Source: Membranipora membranacea
Taxonomy: Eukaryota; Bryozoa; Gymnolaemata; Cheilostomatida; Membraniporidae
Direction of reading: 5' to 3'
NCBI GenBank assembly: GCA_914767715.1
Contig: OU612070.1
Span: 22,186,025 to 22,246,024, forward strand
Length of the DNA stretch: 60,000 bases
Positions within the stretch are counted from its first letter, which is position 1; each line of letters starts with the position of its first letter. A model generated the notes under the pieces. That model was given only the letters and a program-made list of their open reading frames with translations, did not search any database and was not told the origin of the DNA. Shown here in pieces: positions 21,301 through 31,992 of this stretch. The position numbers were made by a program, and so were the translations under genes.

Positions 21301-22995
21301 ATATATAACCCTTTTCTCATGACGATTATCTTGTCTTTGGATAGCATTCTGCTGCTTTTTTGAAAAGATTTTCACCTAGTTGAGGATTGAGAGACAATAA
21401 CATGTGTTAATATTGGTTATCAACCTGCAGATTCAGGGTTGTCTGACTGCATTGAAATAAACTCAAGAGAAGCATCAAACAATGTGAAAGGTAGCAGTCA
21501 TGAAACCACTGCTGCCATATAGGCAATTGTGTGGTAGAACTCATTAAACCACTGCTGACACAGCTGGGCTTTTCCCAGCAGAGCTACCAGTCAAAAATTT
21601 AATTAGAGAGTTTTGGCATCAAAACATCTAGGCTGCTTTGAATGGAGTTATATGAGCTCTCAAAATGTGGGGAGTATCTTCTTCTCCAGCCATCCACCAT
21701 TAGTGATGACAAATGTTTTTGTTGACCAATCAGGTGTCTTTAAAATCTAGCTAAGATCCAACATTTTTATTAGTGTTGGATCTCAGCTAGATTTTAAAGC
21801 ACCTGAATAACTCCATTCAAAGCTACTGGCTAGATGTTTTGACGCCACAGCTCTGTATTTAAGCTTTTGACTAGGACTTGGCTATGCTGGGCGGCAGCAG
21901 TGGTTTAAGTTATCAACCTGCCTATGTCATATTTACTACTTATCATCCTCTGCCATTTGATAAGGTGACATTTCTCGTGTGGGATAAGAGGTGGGTGATG
22001 GTCAAAATCTGTTAGTGATTACTCTCATGCTTTATAAGCTACCATCAGACATTGAATCCCTCCTCCCTGACAATCGTATATGGTATGTGACATCATGACT
22101 GCAGACTATCAGATAAATTATCATCAGTGTCGGGACTCCTACTTGTGCCCACAATGAAATAATCAAAATCTTACCAGAATCTGGAAGGCTTTGGGAGGTT
22201 GGTTTGATAAGTTCCTCTCTCAAATAGTCAGATAAAAAACAAACAGGGAATCCCTCATCTGACTTCACAATATCTCTCCTGCACTCTGGACAAGGGAACT
22301 GTCCACTCTCTCCTGCCAACCGATCTGATACCAAATAAAAACAAAAATCTGAATATGAGGACTAGGTATACCGAATGCGCTTGGGGTTAGGACAATAAAA
22401 GCTTCCCTTAGGGTATTGAACCCAAAATATATTCTCTTAACATGGTACATATCCAAAATTTGTCTACACATTTATGGAAACTGGCACAGATATCGATCGG
22501 TGCAAGTTTTGCTTGACTAGCAAGCGCCACCCTGCCAGGTTTGTTGTACAAAAAACTCAGTCTTACAGACTTCACATGTTTACTTGTCAATGAGGGGAAC
22601 ACAATGGACCTCTTAATTATTAAATTATGTTTTACATTAGATTTATTGATCAAGTGACAATAAATTTAAAAAGAAAGAATGCCATGGACACAAGATGTAC
22701 ACTTAAGTCCCAGCTTGATTTTGACCCCAGAAGCTATTAATGGTAAATGCACCAGGGAAGCAACCGAGTATCACACCCTGATCTTCTGCTGCTACGGGCA
22801 AAAGAAAGTGGCTAGCAAATGTTGCACAAAAGGCGAACAGAAACTTCGAAATGACACTTAAAACTTACCAATACATTCGCTGCAGCATTTGTGACCACAG
22901 GGCAATATACGCAGCGACTTCCTACACATGCAAACACGGCATTCAATCTCCTTCACAAAATCAGCGGGTAGCCTCACCGGAAGTGATGCGGCCAT
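18377..22995 (-). CDS. TRIM-type RING E3 ligase-like protein with beta-propeller C-terminus
   Basis: Seven exons in minus-strand order: 22995-22869, 22324-22175, 21157-21073, 20634-20511, 20035-19834, 19449-18733 and 18513-18377. All phases match, total 1542 nt (513 residues plus stop). Residues 19-57 form a classic C3HC4 RING (C19, C22, C33, H35, C38, C41, C54, C57; ILPCGHKCCSEC and CPECRRD). About residues 95-125 hold a B-box-like Cys cluster (CRICKEK, CRDCKQFLCFRCC). Residues 163-229 are a strong coiled coil (ALELFTLKEEIQQMQVEISK). Residues 230-513 consist of propeller-like strands (GEILIGCNEGLKTYN, DLSFSDQHIAVIDQNEGSI, MFGISIKDDELIVAGESGK). This order is that of TRIM-NHL-like ubiquitin ligases. 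The start ATG lies in the context CCACCATGG. The gene appears intact. Confidence 0.88.
21543..21911. mobile_element. MITE with TTAAACCACTGCTG termini
   Basis: Lies in the intron between TRIM exons 2 and 3. The outer arms TTAAACCACTGCTG and CAGCAGTGGTTTAA enclose a long inner inverted repeat (GTCTTTAAAATCTAGCTAAG against its complement around 21780-21805). Another partial copy of the terminus (AAACCACTGCTGCC) lies just outside at about 21503. The ends match those of the 7439-9619 element, so both belong to one family. Confidence 0.65.
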
Positions 22996-23296
22996 GGTGG
23001 TGTTAAACCTCTGATAATGTTTTTGAGCCGATCGTTGACAGCACTCACAGGTTGAAGTGAAATAAATATTTATTTTAAGCCAAACTCATGACACAATATT
23101 TTATCGGTCTTATCTCATACACTTTGATTGTGTAAAGTCTGCTATACAGGTCAAGTTTTATAAATAAGTGTAAGACGTAGTTCTGAGATAAGCTCACTTT
23201 ATTATCTCGAGGATGGCCTTCATTTTAGCTGATAGCAAACCATCAATGGACTGATAACATCCATATCGATAAGAATTCACCTCATCATAACATGTT

Positions 23297-23348
23297 ACAT
23301 TGTTCAGCAAACAGGTCTGTCAATATCTCCACCAGGGTGATAGCATTA
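23297..23348 (-). pseudogene. Short third copy of the KR-Ser gene 3' end
   Basis: About 50 bp matching the last codons (HPGGDIDRPVC-stop) and stop-proximal 3' flank of the genes ending at 24238 (minus) and 56853 (plus). The same segment recurs at 24232-24280, so the two copies bracket roughly 0.9 kb of repeat-containing sequence. Confidence 0.65.
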
Positions 23349-23759
23349 TGTTCTGCAAGGATGGAAATTAATGTATGTGGTTGGACCATGTAAAGCAATT
23401 ATGCCAAGATGGTACAATGATAACGGAATCTGTAAGCCGTTTGATTTTGGTGGATGCAACCGGAATGGCAACAATTTTGAGTAACAAACCCTTATACCTC
23501 ATTCACTGATAGTAGTACCACAGCCAGCCCTTAATCGATAATAACATACACAGTTACTCACCACTGTGTATGTGATTTTACAGTGATTATTAATAATACA
23601 GGGGTCCCCATGGTACATGTCACATTTTCGCCTACTTGTGAATTTGGTTTATTTACCATTGACCAGTATTTAGCAAAGCCATTAGGCCTACCTAATCAGT
23701 GAGGGAAAAAAGAGAGCATCATTTACTGGTGTTTGTGATAAATTCTATGTGACCTGTCT

Positions 23760-24231
23760 CGGCATTAATATTGTACGCTTTTTGGCGGACATTATTTTTT
23801 TCTCATAATCTGATCATGCTGAATTTTGTTTCAGCCATAACAGAGTTGGACATAATTCTTTAGAATTTTTGTTATCATTTTAAACCCTGCCAACAATCTT
23901 AACGCAGGAAAAAATGAAGCACATCATTTTCTGATATTTGTCCAAAATCTTCCATGTTACCATTTTCAGCATTAATATTGTACACTTTTTATTTGGCAGA
24001 CAAACATTTTCTCGTAATCTGATCATGCTGAATTTTGTTGGTTAGGCATGACAGAATTTGACATTATTCTAAAAATCTTTATTATCATTTTTTTAAATCT
24101 ACAGATTCTATCAACTGTCTCCATAAAGCAAGAAAATTTGAAGGATATCATATTCTAACAATTTTTATTAATATCTGCTTTATGGAGATAGTTGGCATTA
24201 GTCAGAGTTTATAGATTTTAAAAATGACATA
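23760..24231. repeat. Dispersed repeat, copy A
   Basis: Contains two diverged direct units around TCATAATCTGATCATGCTGA and TCGTAATCTGATCATGCTGA, plus inverted segments around CTATCTCCATAAAGCA. The same family, inverted, lies at 59620-59960. Confidence 0.55.
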
Positions 24232-25919
24232 ACATGTTCAGCAAACAGGTCTGTCAATATCTCCACCAGGGTGATAGCCGTTGATCTTGTTTTGTATGTC
24301 CAGTATGACAAAAGGCGGGAGGCGTAGTGGGAGCCCTTCCTTTACTTCATCATTATGTTTCCACAGAGGTATAAACATCTCTAATCCAGGTCTGATTTTG
24401 TAGCCTGCTGACTCTAGAGACTCTCTGATTTTGGTTCTAAGCTCACACAATATCTCCTGACAACAAAAAGGTGAATGATCTATTAAACAATATTCTGAGA
24501 GGATGACTATGCGTAACTTTGCATGGTTACAGCGGCAAATTCCCAAATGTTTTTAAAATTGCAGCTTGTTTCAAGATTGTATATGAAATTGAGTTGAAAA
24601 TGTAGACTTTTTAATATATTTTCTTAATTTCATGATGTGTTGCATTATCTATATTAGAAGCTAGTGTCTCGACGTGCTTGAGAAACATATGGTACAGCTA
24701 CAAATTGTTTGAATTTCTAACACAGGCAAGAGATGGATGTGTAAGTTTAAATTAAGGAAAAACTAAAAGAAAAACAATCAACAATAACAAATTGGATTTG
24801 TCTGACCAAGGAGTTAGAGACTCTCTAAACTCTCTAACACTTGGTTTGACTATTTGTTAAAAGTTGGCGACTCCTCCTGCTATTCGAATGCTTTACTGGT
24901 ATCAGCGCAGTACAACACAAAAAGTGATTCTGACATTACACATAGAATGCCTAGTTTGGTCAAGCCACTACAGGTACTGTGGTAAGCTTGATACTGAGCC
25001 TGAATATTATGTGATATTGTTGAGTTAGCTTATATTTACCTTGATACACCAGATGTCTAAGGTTGTTCTTGCAGCTAGCATGTTAGCGTTGAACATCAGC
25101 CATGGTTTGCTGCTTTTGCGGTTACTGGTGACAGGGGACCTAAGAGTGTTAAGCAAAAGAGGGAGAGGTAAAATATAACTTATGCCACTTGTATGAGGTT
25201 ACTACTTACTTATTGGTAGAAAAGAAACCTTTTCAGTCAAATAAAATTAGCAAATCCTATAAAGGTTGCAAGAATTCCTCCAATATTAAAAAAATATCTC
25301 TGTTCATTGAAACCAACCTTCAAATATGTTTGAAAAGCTCAGGTCTTGTCATACTTTTGTCCTTATCGCTTGATGTTTTGTCTTGCTTTGAAATTTTATT
25401 TGAACCTTTCTCATCTGTAGATTCACTTTCCTCAGATGTCACTGATTCGCTGCTAGATTCATTCTTTCTCTTATTCTTCTTGCGCTTACTAGATTTCCTA
25501 GTACCAGGACAAGAGAAAAGTCTGCTCCATAAAGATACTGCTCTGGATTCCTCATCAGGCCTGGTAGATCTGTAGGCCTATAGTGCGGATGATGAGCTTT
25601 CTATAACTTCAGTAGAAGTTCTGGATGAGTATTGGCTGGAATCAGTCTGGTTCCCTCCACTAGAGCTTGAGTTGTCTGATGATTTTGCATTGTTGTTACT
25701 ATTCCTTAACCGTAATCTTCAAGAAAAATACATAATATGCAGACTATAAATGTTGGCAGCAAAACAGTGAATATTTCATCTCCTGAGCTAATCATCGAGA
25801 TAGTAAATGGCTCAATTTATTCATTTATTATCTAATAATATTATTTTGCACATTTTGAGGCTTTGAATACTTTTTCCTTTATATTTATCCAACCGATAGG
25901 CTTTTGTCCGGCATTGGGC

Positions 25920-26100
25920 CTTATGTGCACTCAATTCTGGCACCAAGTTTATATTTCATATACGTCAATTCTGTACCAATTATATACCAATCAATTACAT
26001 ACCAAGTCAATTCTGTACCCATCCTCATATACGTCAATTCTGGCACCAAGGCTCAATTCTGGCACCAAGTTTATTCCTCATATACGTCAATGATCTTATA
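25920..26100. repeat. Short tandem-like repeat around CAATTCTGGCACCAAG
   Basis: The phrases TCAATTCTGGCACCAAG and CATATACGTCAATTCTG recur several times over about 180 bp, just before the LINE fragment. No coding capacity. Confidence 0.55.
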
Positions 26101-26112
26101 TCCTACACATTA

Positions 26113-26990
26113 AATTCCATGGCATTTGCCTACGCTGACTTGATGATACAGTTTTCGTATCAAAATCTGACAACTTTGATACACTTAATGATTTATGTGA
26201 TACTGATCTACACTTGATAGAAAGTTGGTGTAGGAATAATAGGATGTTGTTAAACATAAAAAAATCTCACTATATGCTTGTACAACCCTCTCATAGAGCC
26301 ACATCTCTAGATTTAGATCTAAAAAATAACCATAAAAGACTAAACCGAAATGCCAATACCAAACTCCTTGGTTTTACTTTGAATGACTCATTGACATGGG
26401 ATGGGACGATCATGTAGACCAGATTTGCACCAAAATAAACAAAAGATTGGCATTATTCCAGAAATGCAGGGCCTTCCTAGATAGTAAATCATGTCGTAAC
26501 TTTTATTTCCAGTATGTCTTTTATCATATGATATATGGCATCCGCATATATGGCAACCTATCAACACAATATATTCTTGAAAGAATATACTTGCTCGAAA
26601 AGAGGGCTTTCCGCCTAATAGCAAATGTCAACCACATACCATATCCTCTAATACATACAAGAGATTTACACACATCTCTTGGTCTGATTCCTTTTCCTCT
26701 CTTTGCTGGTCATTTCACCTGTATTTTTGGTTTTCAAATTTTGCATTTGATTGCACCTGACTTTCTTTTGGAAGGCTTTATTCCAGCTAGCTCTAAAACC
26801 TTTTTAGAGACACATACCTATTACATTATCACACTGAGCAATTAAGACAAAAAATCACTACAACTTTTAACTCTTTACCAATTCAGATACGCAACCAAAC
26901 TTACTCATTTCAAACAACAACTATCAAAGCACTTTATATCCTATTAATTCTCGTTACTTGAGTATTTTTTCTTTTTCTCTCCGCTTAAGT
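26113..26990 (+). pseudogene. Non-LTR retrotransposon reverse transcriptase fragment
   Basis: Encodes the RT palm/thumb region in broken frames. A YAD segment just before a small frame break is followed by DTVFVSKSDNFDTLNDL, then ESWCRNNRMLLNIKKSHYML, LLGFTLNDSLTW, a second break caused by a duplicated TGGGA, then DDHVDQICTKINKRLALFQK and YLLEKRAFRLIANV. These are typical of the C-terminal half of LINE reverse transcriptases. The 5' half and the endonuclease are absent. The fragment occupies the place of exons 4-5 of the decayed KR-Ser gene copy, in opposite orientation to it. Confidence 0.8.
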
Positions 26991-27744
26991 TTTTTTCTTT
27001 TTTGTTCTGTCACTGCATGAAAAACATTGCTAAAGATGATGTAGAAGGAGATGTAGAGGAACACAATCAGATTACAATTGTCGGAATTCATATTAACAGA
27101 ATGTTAATATCAACAAAATCGCAAGGGACTCGTTCTTATAATCAATGGTAAGGAAGTTTTGGAAGACTTGACCGTAGCTTGTCAGTATAAGCTTACCTTG
27201 GATAATTTCTTTTCATCTCAACAGAGGTAACTTTCTCATACAGATCAGTCATTGTGCCGCTGAGGGCCGAAGCAAACTGATCAATCATCTCCTTCATCTC
27301 AACCAACTCATGAGAAACTGACTGACTGTCTGACCACTTCTTTCTAGGTTTTCTTTTGCTTGACTTAACCAAAAAGTTGAATATAAGTTAATGATGAAGG
27401 AATCGATGGAAAACTTGGGCTGTGACACTTTGATAGAAATGATTAAACACATGTTTGAAGCGATGTGTTTGGCGTACCTGTTTGCTGGTACCTGCGTATT
27501 ATATTTTTCTATCACTATTGGTATATCAATGATAGTCGAAAGTTGGAGAAAGGGTTGTTGCATCAATAAAGTGCCTCACCCTGCATCCGGTGCATTGCGG
27601 TAGGCCCTTGAAAACCCAAAAGAGGTAGTGTATTTTTCACATCAGTCCGTCCCGTCCGGTTGATAGAACAATGTGAGTCATGGATGTCAGCAAATCTGAT
27701 CTGTAACTTTGGGACAAGGATTAGCACTGAGCAGTGGAATACTT

Positions 27745-28640
27745 TGGGTCCAAGCAAGAAACGCGCAGCGCGCTGGCAGGTCAGTTCGAGCCCTTCGGGG
27801 CACGTTTAGACCAACACTTGTGCACACACATGGGCGGCTGTGGCTCTCGGCACAGTCAGCTTAGCGGCTGCCGCGGCCTTCGATTGTCCATTATGCACAA
27901 CACAGGCCTGCCGCAGAGACCGAAAACAAGACTATCTAAATGAAACAAAGCATCCCGTTGGCCGACGGGTGGTGTTGACGCGATCCGAGTTCTGCCCTGT
28001 GCTTAGAATGTCAATATGAAGAAATTCAACCGGGGGCTAAGACTCTCTTAACATAGCCAAATGCCTCATCATCTAATTAATGACGTGCATGAATGGATTA
28101 ACAATGTACCCACTGTACCTATCTATTATCTAGCGAAACCACATCCAGAGAACAGCCTTGGCAAATACAGCGGGAAGGAAGACCCTGTTGAGCTTGTCTC
28201 TAGTTTGACTATAACTATGATTCCATGCTTCGAATTTGTGGTTCACTCTAATTTCGAATTATAAATGCTGGTGTCCCAAGGTGAGCTCAGCCAAGACAGA
28301 AACCTTGTGTAGAGCAAAAGGGCGAAAGCTCACTTGACTTTGATTATGAAATGAGATTGGGAAAGCAGAGCATATCGATTCGCAATGTTGGCTCTTCCTA
28401 TCATTGCGAAGTAGATTACTCATAGCGTTGGATTAATCAGGGAACGTGAGCTGGGTTTCAACCTTCGAGAGACAGGTTAGTTCAACCTTACAGTAGACAC
28501 GTCGTTTCCCTGCCCAGTACGGGATGGAACCGCAGGTTCAAACAATTGGTACATATGTTTGTTTGGTCTGATCAAAGGTGTGATGCTTCCATATTCAGGT
28601 TGATGGCTGAACGCCTCTAAGCCAGAAATTGTACCGATGG
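27745..28640 (+). pseudogene. 28S rRNA pseudogene fragment (left arm)
   Basis: Diverged but clear match to the 3' part of large-subunit rRNA: GCATGAATGGATTAACAATG, TATTATCTAGCGAAACCACA, GAAGACCCTGTTGAGCTTG, GGCTCTTCCTATCATTGCGA, GGGAACGTGAGCTGGGTTT, GGAACCGCAGGTTC and CTGAACGCCTCTAAGCCAGA. Many substitutions and deletions show it is not a functional rRNA gene. It lies in intron 1 of the decayed KR-Ser copy, antisense to that gene, exactly as its counterpart does in the right arm. Confidence 0.9.
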
Positions 28641-28858
28641 ACTATCGGTGATGATACCCAACAGGTAGCTCACGGGTCGGGCAGTGGCTTCCGCCATGCA
28701 CATTGACTCTAGGCCTGCATGGATAAGGCGGGGGGGGGGGGGGGAGGCTGCTCTTTTGCACCTTTTGGGGCCGATTGTTGTGCAATGTTGGTTTTTTTCT
28801 GGTAGGTTTTGTTTAAAAAGAAGGAGCATAGAAGATCCCGGTTGTATAACAGGTTAGG

Positions 28859-30575
28859 ACCATATGTGGCATGCTCTGTCTAATTCGTCAATAATGAGGG
28901 GAAGGAATATTTTGAGTTATTGTAACCACTTTATAGAGAATTTTCTACAGATTCCAAAAATATCTTTATTTTATTCCTAGCACAGAAATTGGTCTTTTTA
29001 AAGCCGAAATAGTGCACCGGATTCGCGGCGCGGCGTGAAACAGCATTTTGAACAATGGCCGCCCAAAGTTCACGATCGCGGCAAAATTTGATGCAGTTTT
29101 GCGTACGTATTGTACTTCCTAGCAACGGAGGTGTAATTCTACGACAGATATCTAAAAAACATGTTTCTAGGACAAAAAACCATGCTGATTTGAATGGTGA
29201 TATTCTTTTATTGGTCAGACTGCTTGAAAAAATGTTAGCAAATGTCAAACTTTCAATTTCTTGAGGTGTATACCAAGCACCATTCACTTCAACAGTTGCA
29301 TTGTCATTTTCTTGATAATCTGTTATTATAGTCTGATTTAATCCATTATTCCACTGTTACTTTGGTCTAGCTTTCTTAGTAGCAGGCTGTGTTTCCTCTG
29401 GTGGTTCTGGGCACACTAGGTCTCTAGTGCCTGGTGTACAAAACTCCCGTATCTCTTTAAACAGATACTTTCTTCGGGCTTCATCTAGACCTGATGGTAC
29501 GATCTCTTTAGGATGACCTGCTGGACGTTGATGGAGAACAGTGTCTGTTCTCCCTGTCTTCTCTTTGCAAAAGAGCCTGGATATCACTTTACCTGTAATA
29601 AAAGAATTGAATCCCAATGTGATAACATAAGTAGGCTCCACAATCAATACAGTCAACAGAAAACTTACAACTTTTGTTATGCCTATCATAGCCTATTGGC
29701 TTCTTCAGTATTCAGTTATGAAACAGTTTTTGTAACTAACCTTCATGTGAGTAATCACAGCGTGTACGCTTTCTCTCCCGCTCTTTGTGCTTGTGAGTTT
29801 TGCCGTGTGTGGCACTCGTGTTTATCACAACAGACACTTTACTCAAGATCATTACATCTCTCTCTGATGTAGTAAGGCTTTCATAGAAGACCATCTGATC
29901 CAGCAGACTGGAGATGTCAAAATTAGTGAGGCAGTTTGTAGCACATTTGCATCGGAAAGTTGACAGCACATTCTGCCTTTTAGAGATGGTCTCATCTCCA
30001 GTGTCACCTGAAGGACTTGAAGGTCCATCCCCACTGGATGTTGGAATAGATTGTTGGGTAGGCCTGGTAGGCTTCTTTTTGGTAACCAACACCCTTGAAT
30101 CACTACTTTTATCCCCCTGCTTTGTTTTAGTTTTGCCTTTTTGAGTTTGACTTGTGCTAGGCTTATCAGCTTCTATTTTCACTAAAACATCTTCATCCAG
30201 CTGTTCTATACCTTCTGGGTGGCCTAACTGTTCATGTTCCTCATCACTATCTACATCTCTGCTCGCAATATCAAAGAATTCAGCATCTACTTGACTCAGA
30301 AGTTCATTCAAATCAACTAATCTTCAGTGTCAGCCATCTTTGTGTTCTTCCGGTGTGCCCTTAGTAACCACTTTGACACCTGATTGGACCACTTAACTTG
30401 CTAGTAGCCAATTAAAAATGTGATATTCTGAATCAGAAGATGTTGATTGGTCAGAATCAAGCAAAATATAAAAATGTAAACATTGTTCATAAAATCACAT
30501 GCCCAGCTTTAGATGCTTATTACTAACAATAGTCAATGCCGCGTTATTGACAAATTAGACAGAGCATGCCACATA
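28859..30575 (-). mobile_element. DNA transposon with about 35-bp TIRs, left arm only
   Basis: Inverted ends share ATATGTGGCATGCTCTGTCT and its complement AGACAGAGCATGCCACATAT, with the inner GTCAATAA also shared. The element carries a two-exon gene on the minus strand. It is absent from the corresponding intron of the right arm, where flanking sequences (for example GTTAAAGTACATT, and the stretch around CTATGCTCCTTCTTTTTAAA) continue without it. It therefore probably inserted after the duplication. The exact ends and target-site duplication are unresolved, and I do not recognise the superfamily. Confidence 0.65.
29362..30347 (-). pseudogene. Transposon-encoded protein, frameshifted near its start
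   Basis: Two exons: about 30330-29744 and about 29587-29362. The first encodes an acidic segment (NELLSQVDAEFFDIASRDV), a Lys/Ser/Pro-rich linker, and FRCKCATNCLTNFD followed by LTTSERDVMILSKVS. The second gives KVISRLFCKEKTGRTD and ends KKARPK-stop. The C-x-C-x3-C-then-basic arrangement resembles the N-terminal region of proteins carried by metazoan DNA transposons, but no catalytic domain is visible. The likely ATG (ATGGCTGACACTGAAGAT) runs straight into TAG. One base appears to be missing between it and the long open frame, so this copy is probably inactive. Confidence 0.5.
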
Positions 30576-31224
30576 TAGGCAAAAGTTTAATGTACTTTAA
30601 CTTACCTACTTAAACTTACTTACAGTATAACTTACTTTATTTCAAAGTTTGCGGATAAATAAAGGCACTACAATTACAACTTTAGAGAATTAAAAATGTA
30701 GATACAACAATTACATAAAAGATGTGTTTTCAGGGGAATGGCAAACTTTCATTTTTCAGTTTTTATACTTACTTCGATATTCCTGAACGAAGCTAGGTCA
30801 ACATGAAATAAATAAAACTCACCGTGTTTGCTGACTAGAATCATAAGAACCATAAGAGGATGAGGGCCTATCATACATCTGTCCTTCTGGTAGAAGAATC
30901 TCAAACAGAACATTCCCAACATCATCATAAAACATTTCTGAATTTGAATCACCATTATAATATTTCCCAGGAATAGAAGAGCTCATGCTTCTAGACGACT
31001 TTGATCTGCTCTTATTCTTCCTATAGTGACAGTGTCACTGACTACGTTCCTGACTCTGATTCATGATTGATGGACAGATTTGTGAGCAAAGATAATCAAA
31101 ATTTTGTGGAACTTTTGTGATTGAATAAATTGAACAGAGAATAGAAACCCTATGACATCACGCTGTCATGCCTTTGTTGTAAACAAACGCAAGTCGTCTT
31201 CTCTGTACTGAGAAGAAGGCAACT

Positions 31225-31958
31225 TCATAGTGACACAAGATAATCAGGTGAATGCAATGTTATGTTCATGTGTCTCAGATGGTTTGCAATTGGATATAAA
31301 GTCAGACTCTCACTGAACATCCGTGATCTTAGTATTACAACATCCTCTGCGTCCATCTAAGTAATATCTACAACTGGTGGAGCATGGCAGCTTGCTGATA
31401 TTGATGTATATGCTCTTATGCAGTGATGATAGGTCATGAGGAGTCTGCATTTCCACTAGAAAATGAAAATCTCTACAATGTTGGAAGAGTATTACTGGCT
31501 CTCAGTAAATCTTCCATCATTAGACAACTAGGAAAATTAACTTGTTCAACTCCAAAACTACCCAGCAATATGGAAAACTATACTGCCAATAAAAGTGGTA
31601 CAAAAACAGTCTACTATTTGTCTTTGGTGATAGTGTACGAATGGTGGGATGCAATTTTGTGCAGTTGGTCGTTTCGTCATGACCTCGAAACCGTCAAAAT
31701 CTGCTCCACTTACCATTTTTAGATGCTGGCGGCAGTAGAAGCAAAGCTTTCGTATAATACTGATATTCATTATACTAGCCAAAGAGTCAGCATATAGAAA
31801 TAGGGACAGAATCAGACTGCAGACTGGGAGTATGAGCTGTGATACCTAAAACGATAGGAGAGGATAGCTTATTCCGTCAGCATCATCATCAGCAACACAT
31901 CAACACAAAAATGATATGTGCACATATATACATATATATATATAATATATATTTATAT

Positions 31959-31992
<34 letters not shown>

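Larger units (their letters stand above)
24238..31064 (-). pseudogene. Decayed inverted copy of the KR-Ser protein gene at 50333-56853
   Basis: Exon equivalents in minus order: exon 1 31064-30823, exon 3 27363-27197, exon 6 25716-25318, exon 7 25139-25040 and exon 8 24456-24238. Lesions relative to the intact copy: a TGA at codon 10 of exon 1 (intact copy CGA); exon 2 almost entirely deleted, leaving only a splice-site remnant near 27490; exons 4 and 5 missing, with a LINE fragment in their place; a 6-nt insertion in exon 6 creating an in-frame TAG; a TGA near the exon 6 end (TGG in the intact copy); 10 nt lost from exon 7; and 2 nt lost at the start of exon 8. Exons 3 and most of 8 remain strikingly well conserved at the protein level. 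It lies in the left arm of an inverted segmental duplication. Confidence 0.85.

Noticed and set aside
29055-29264. Plus-strand frame starting MAAQSSRSRQNLMQF
   Set aside because: Lies inside the DNA transposon near its 3' side, antisense to the element's gene, with no homology or splice support.
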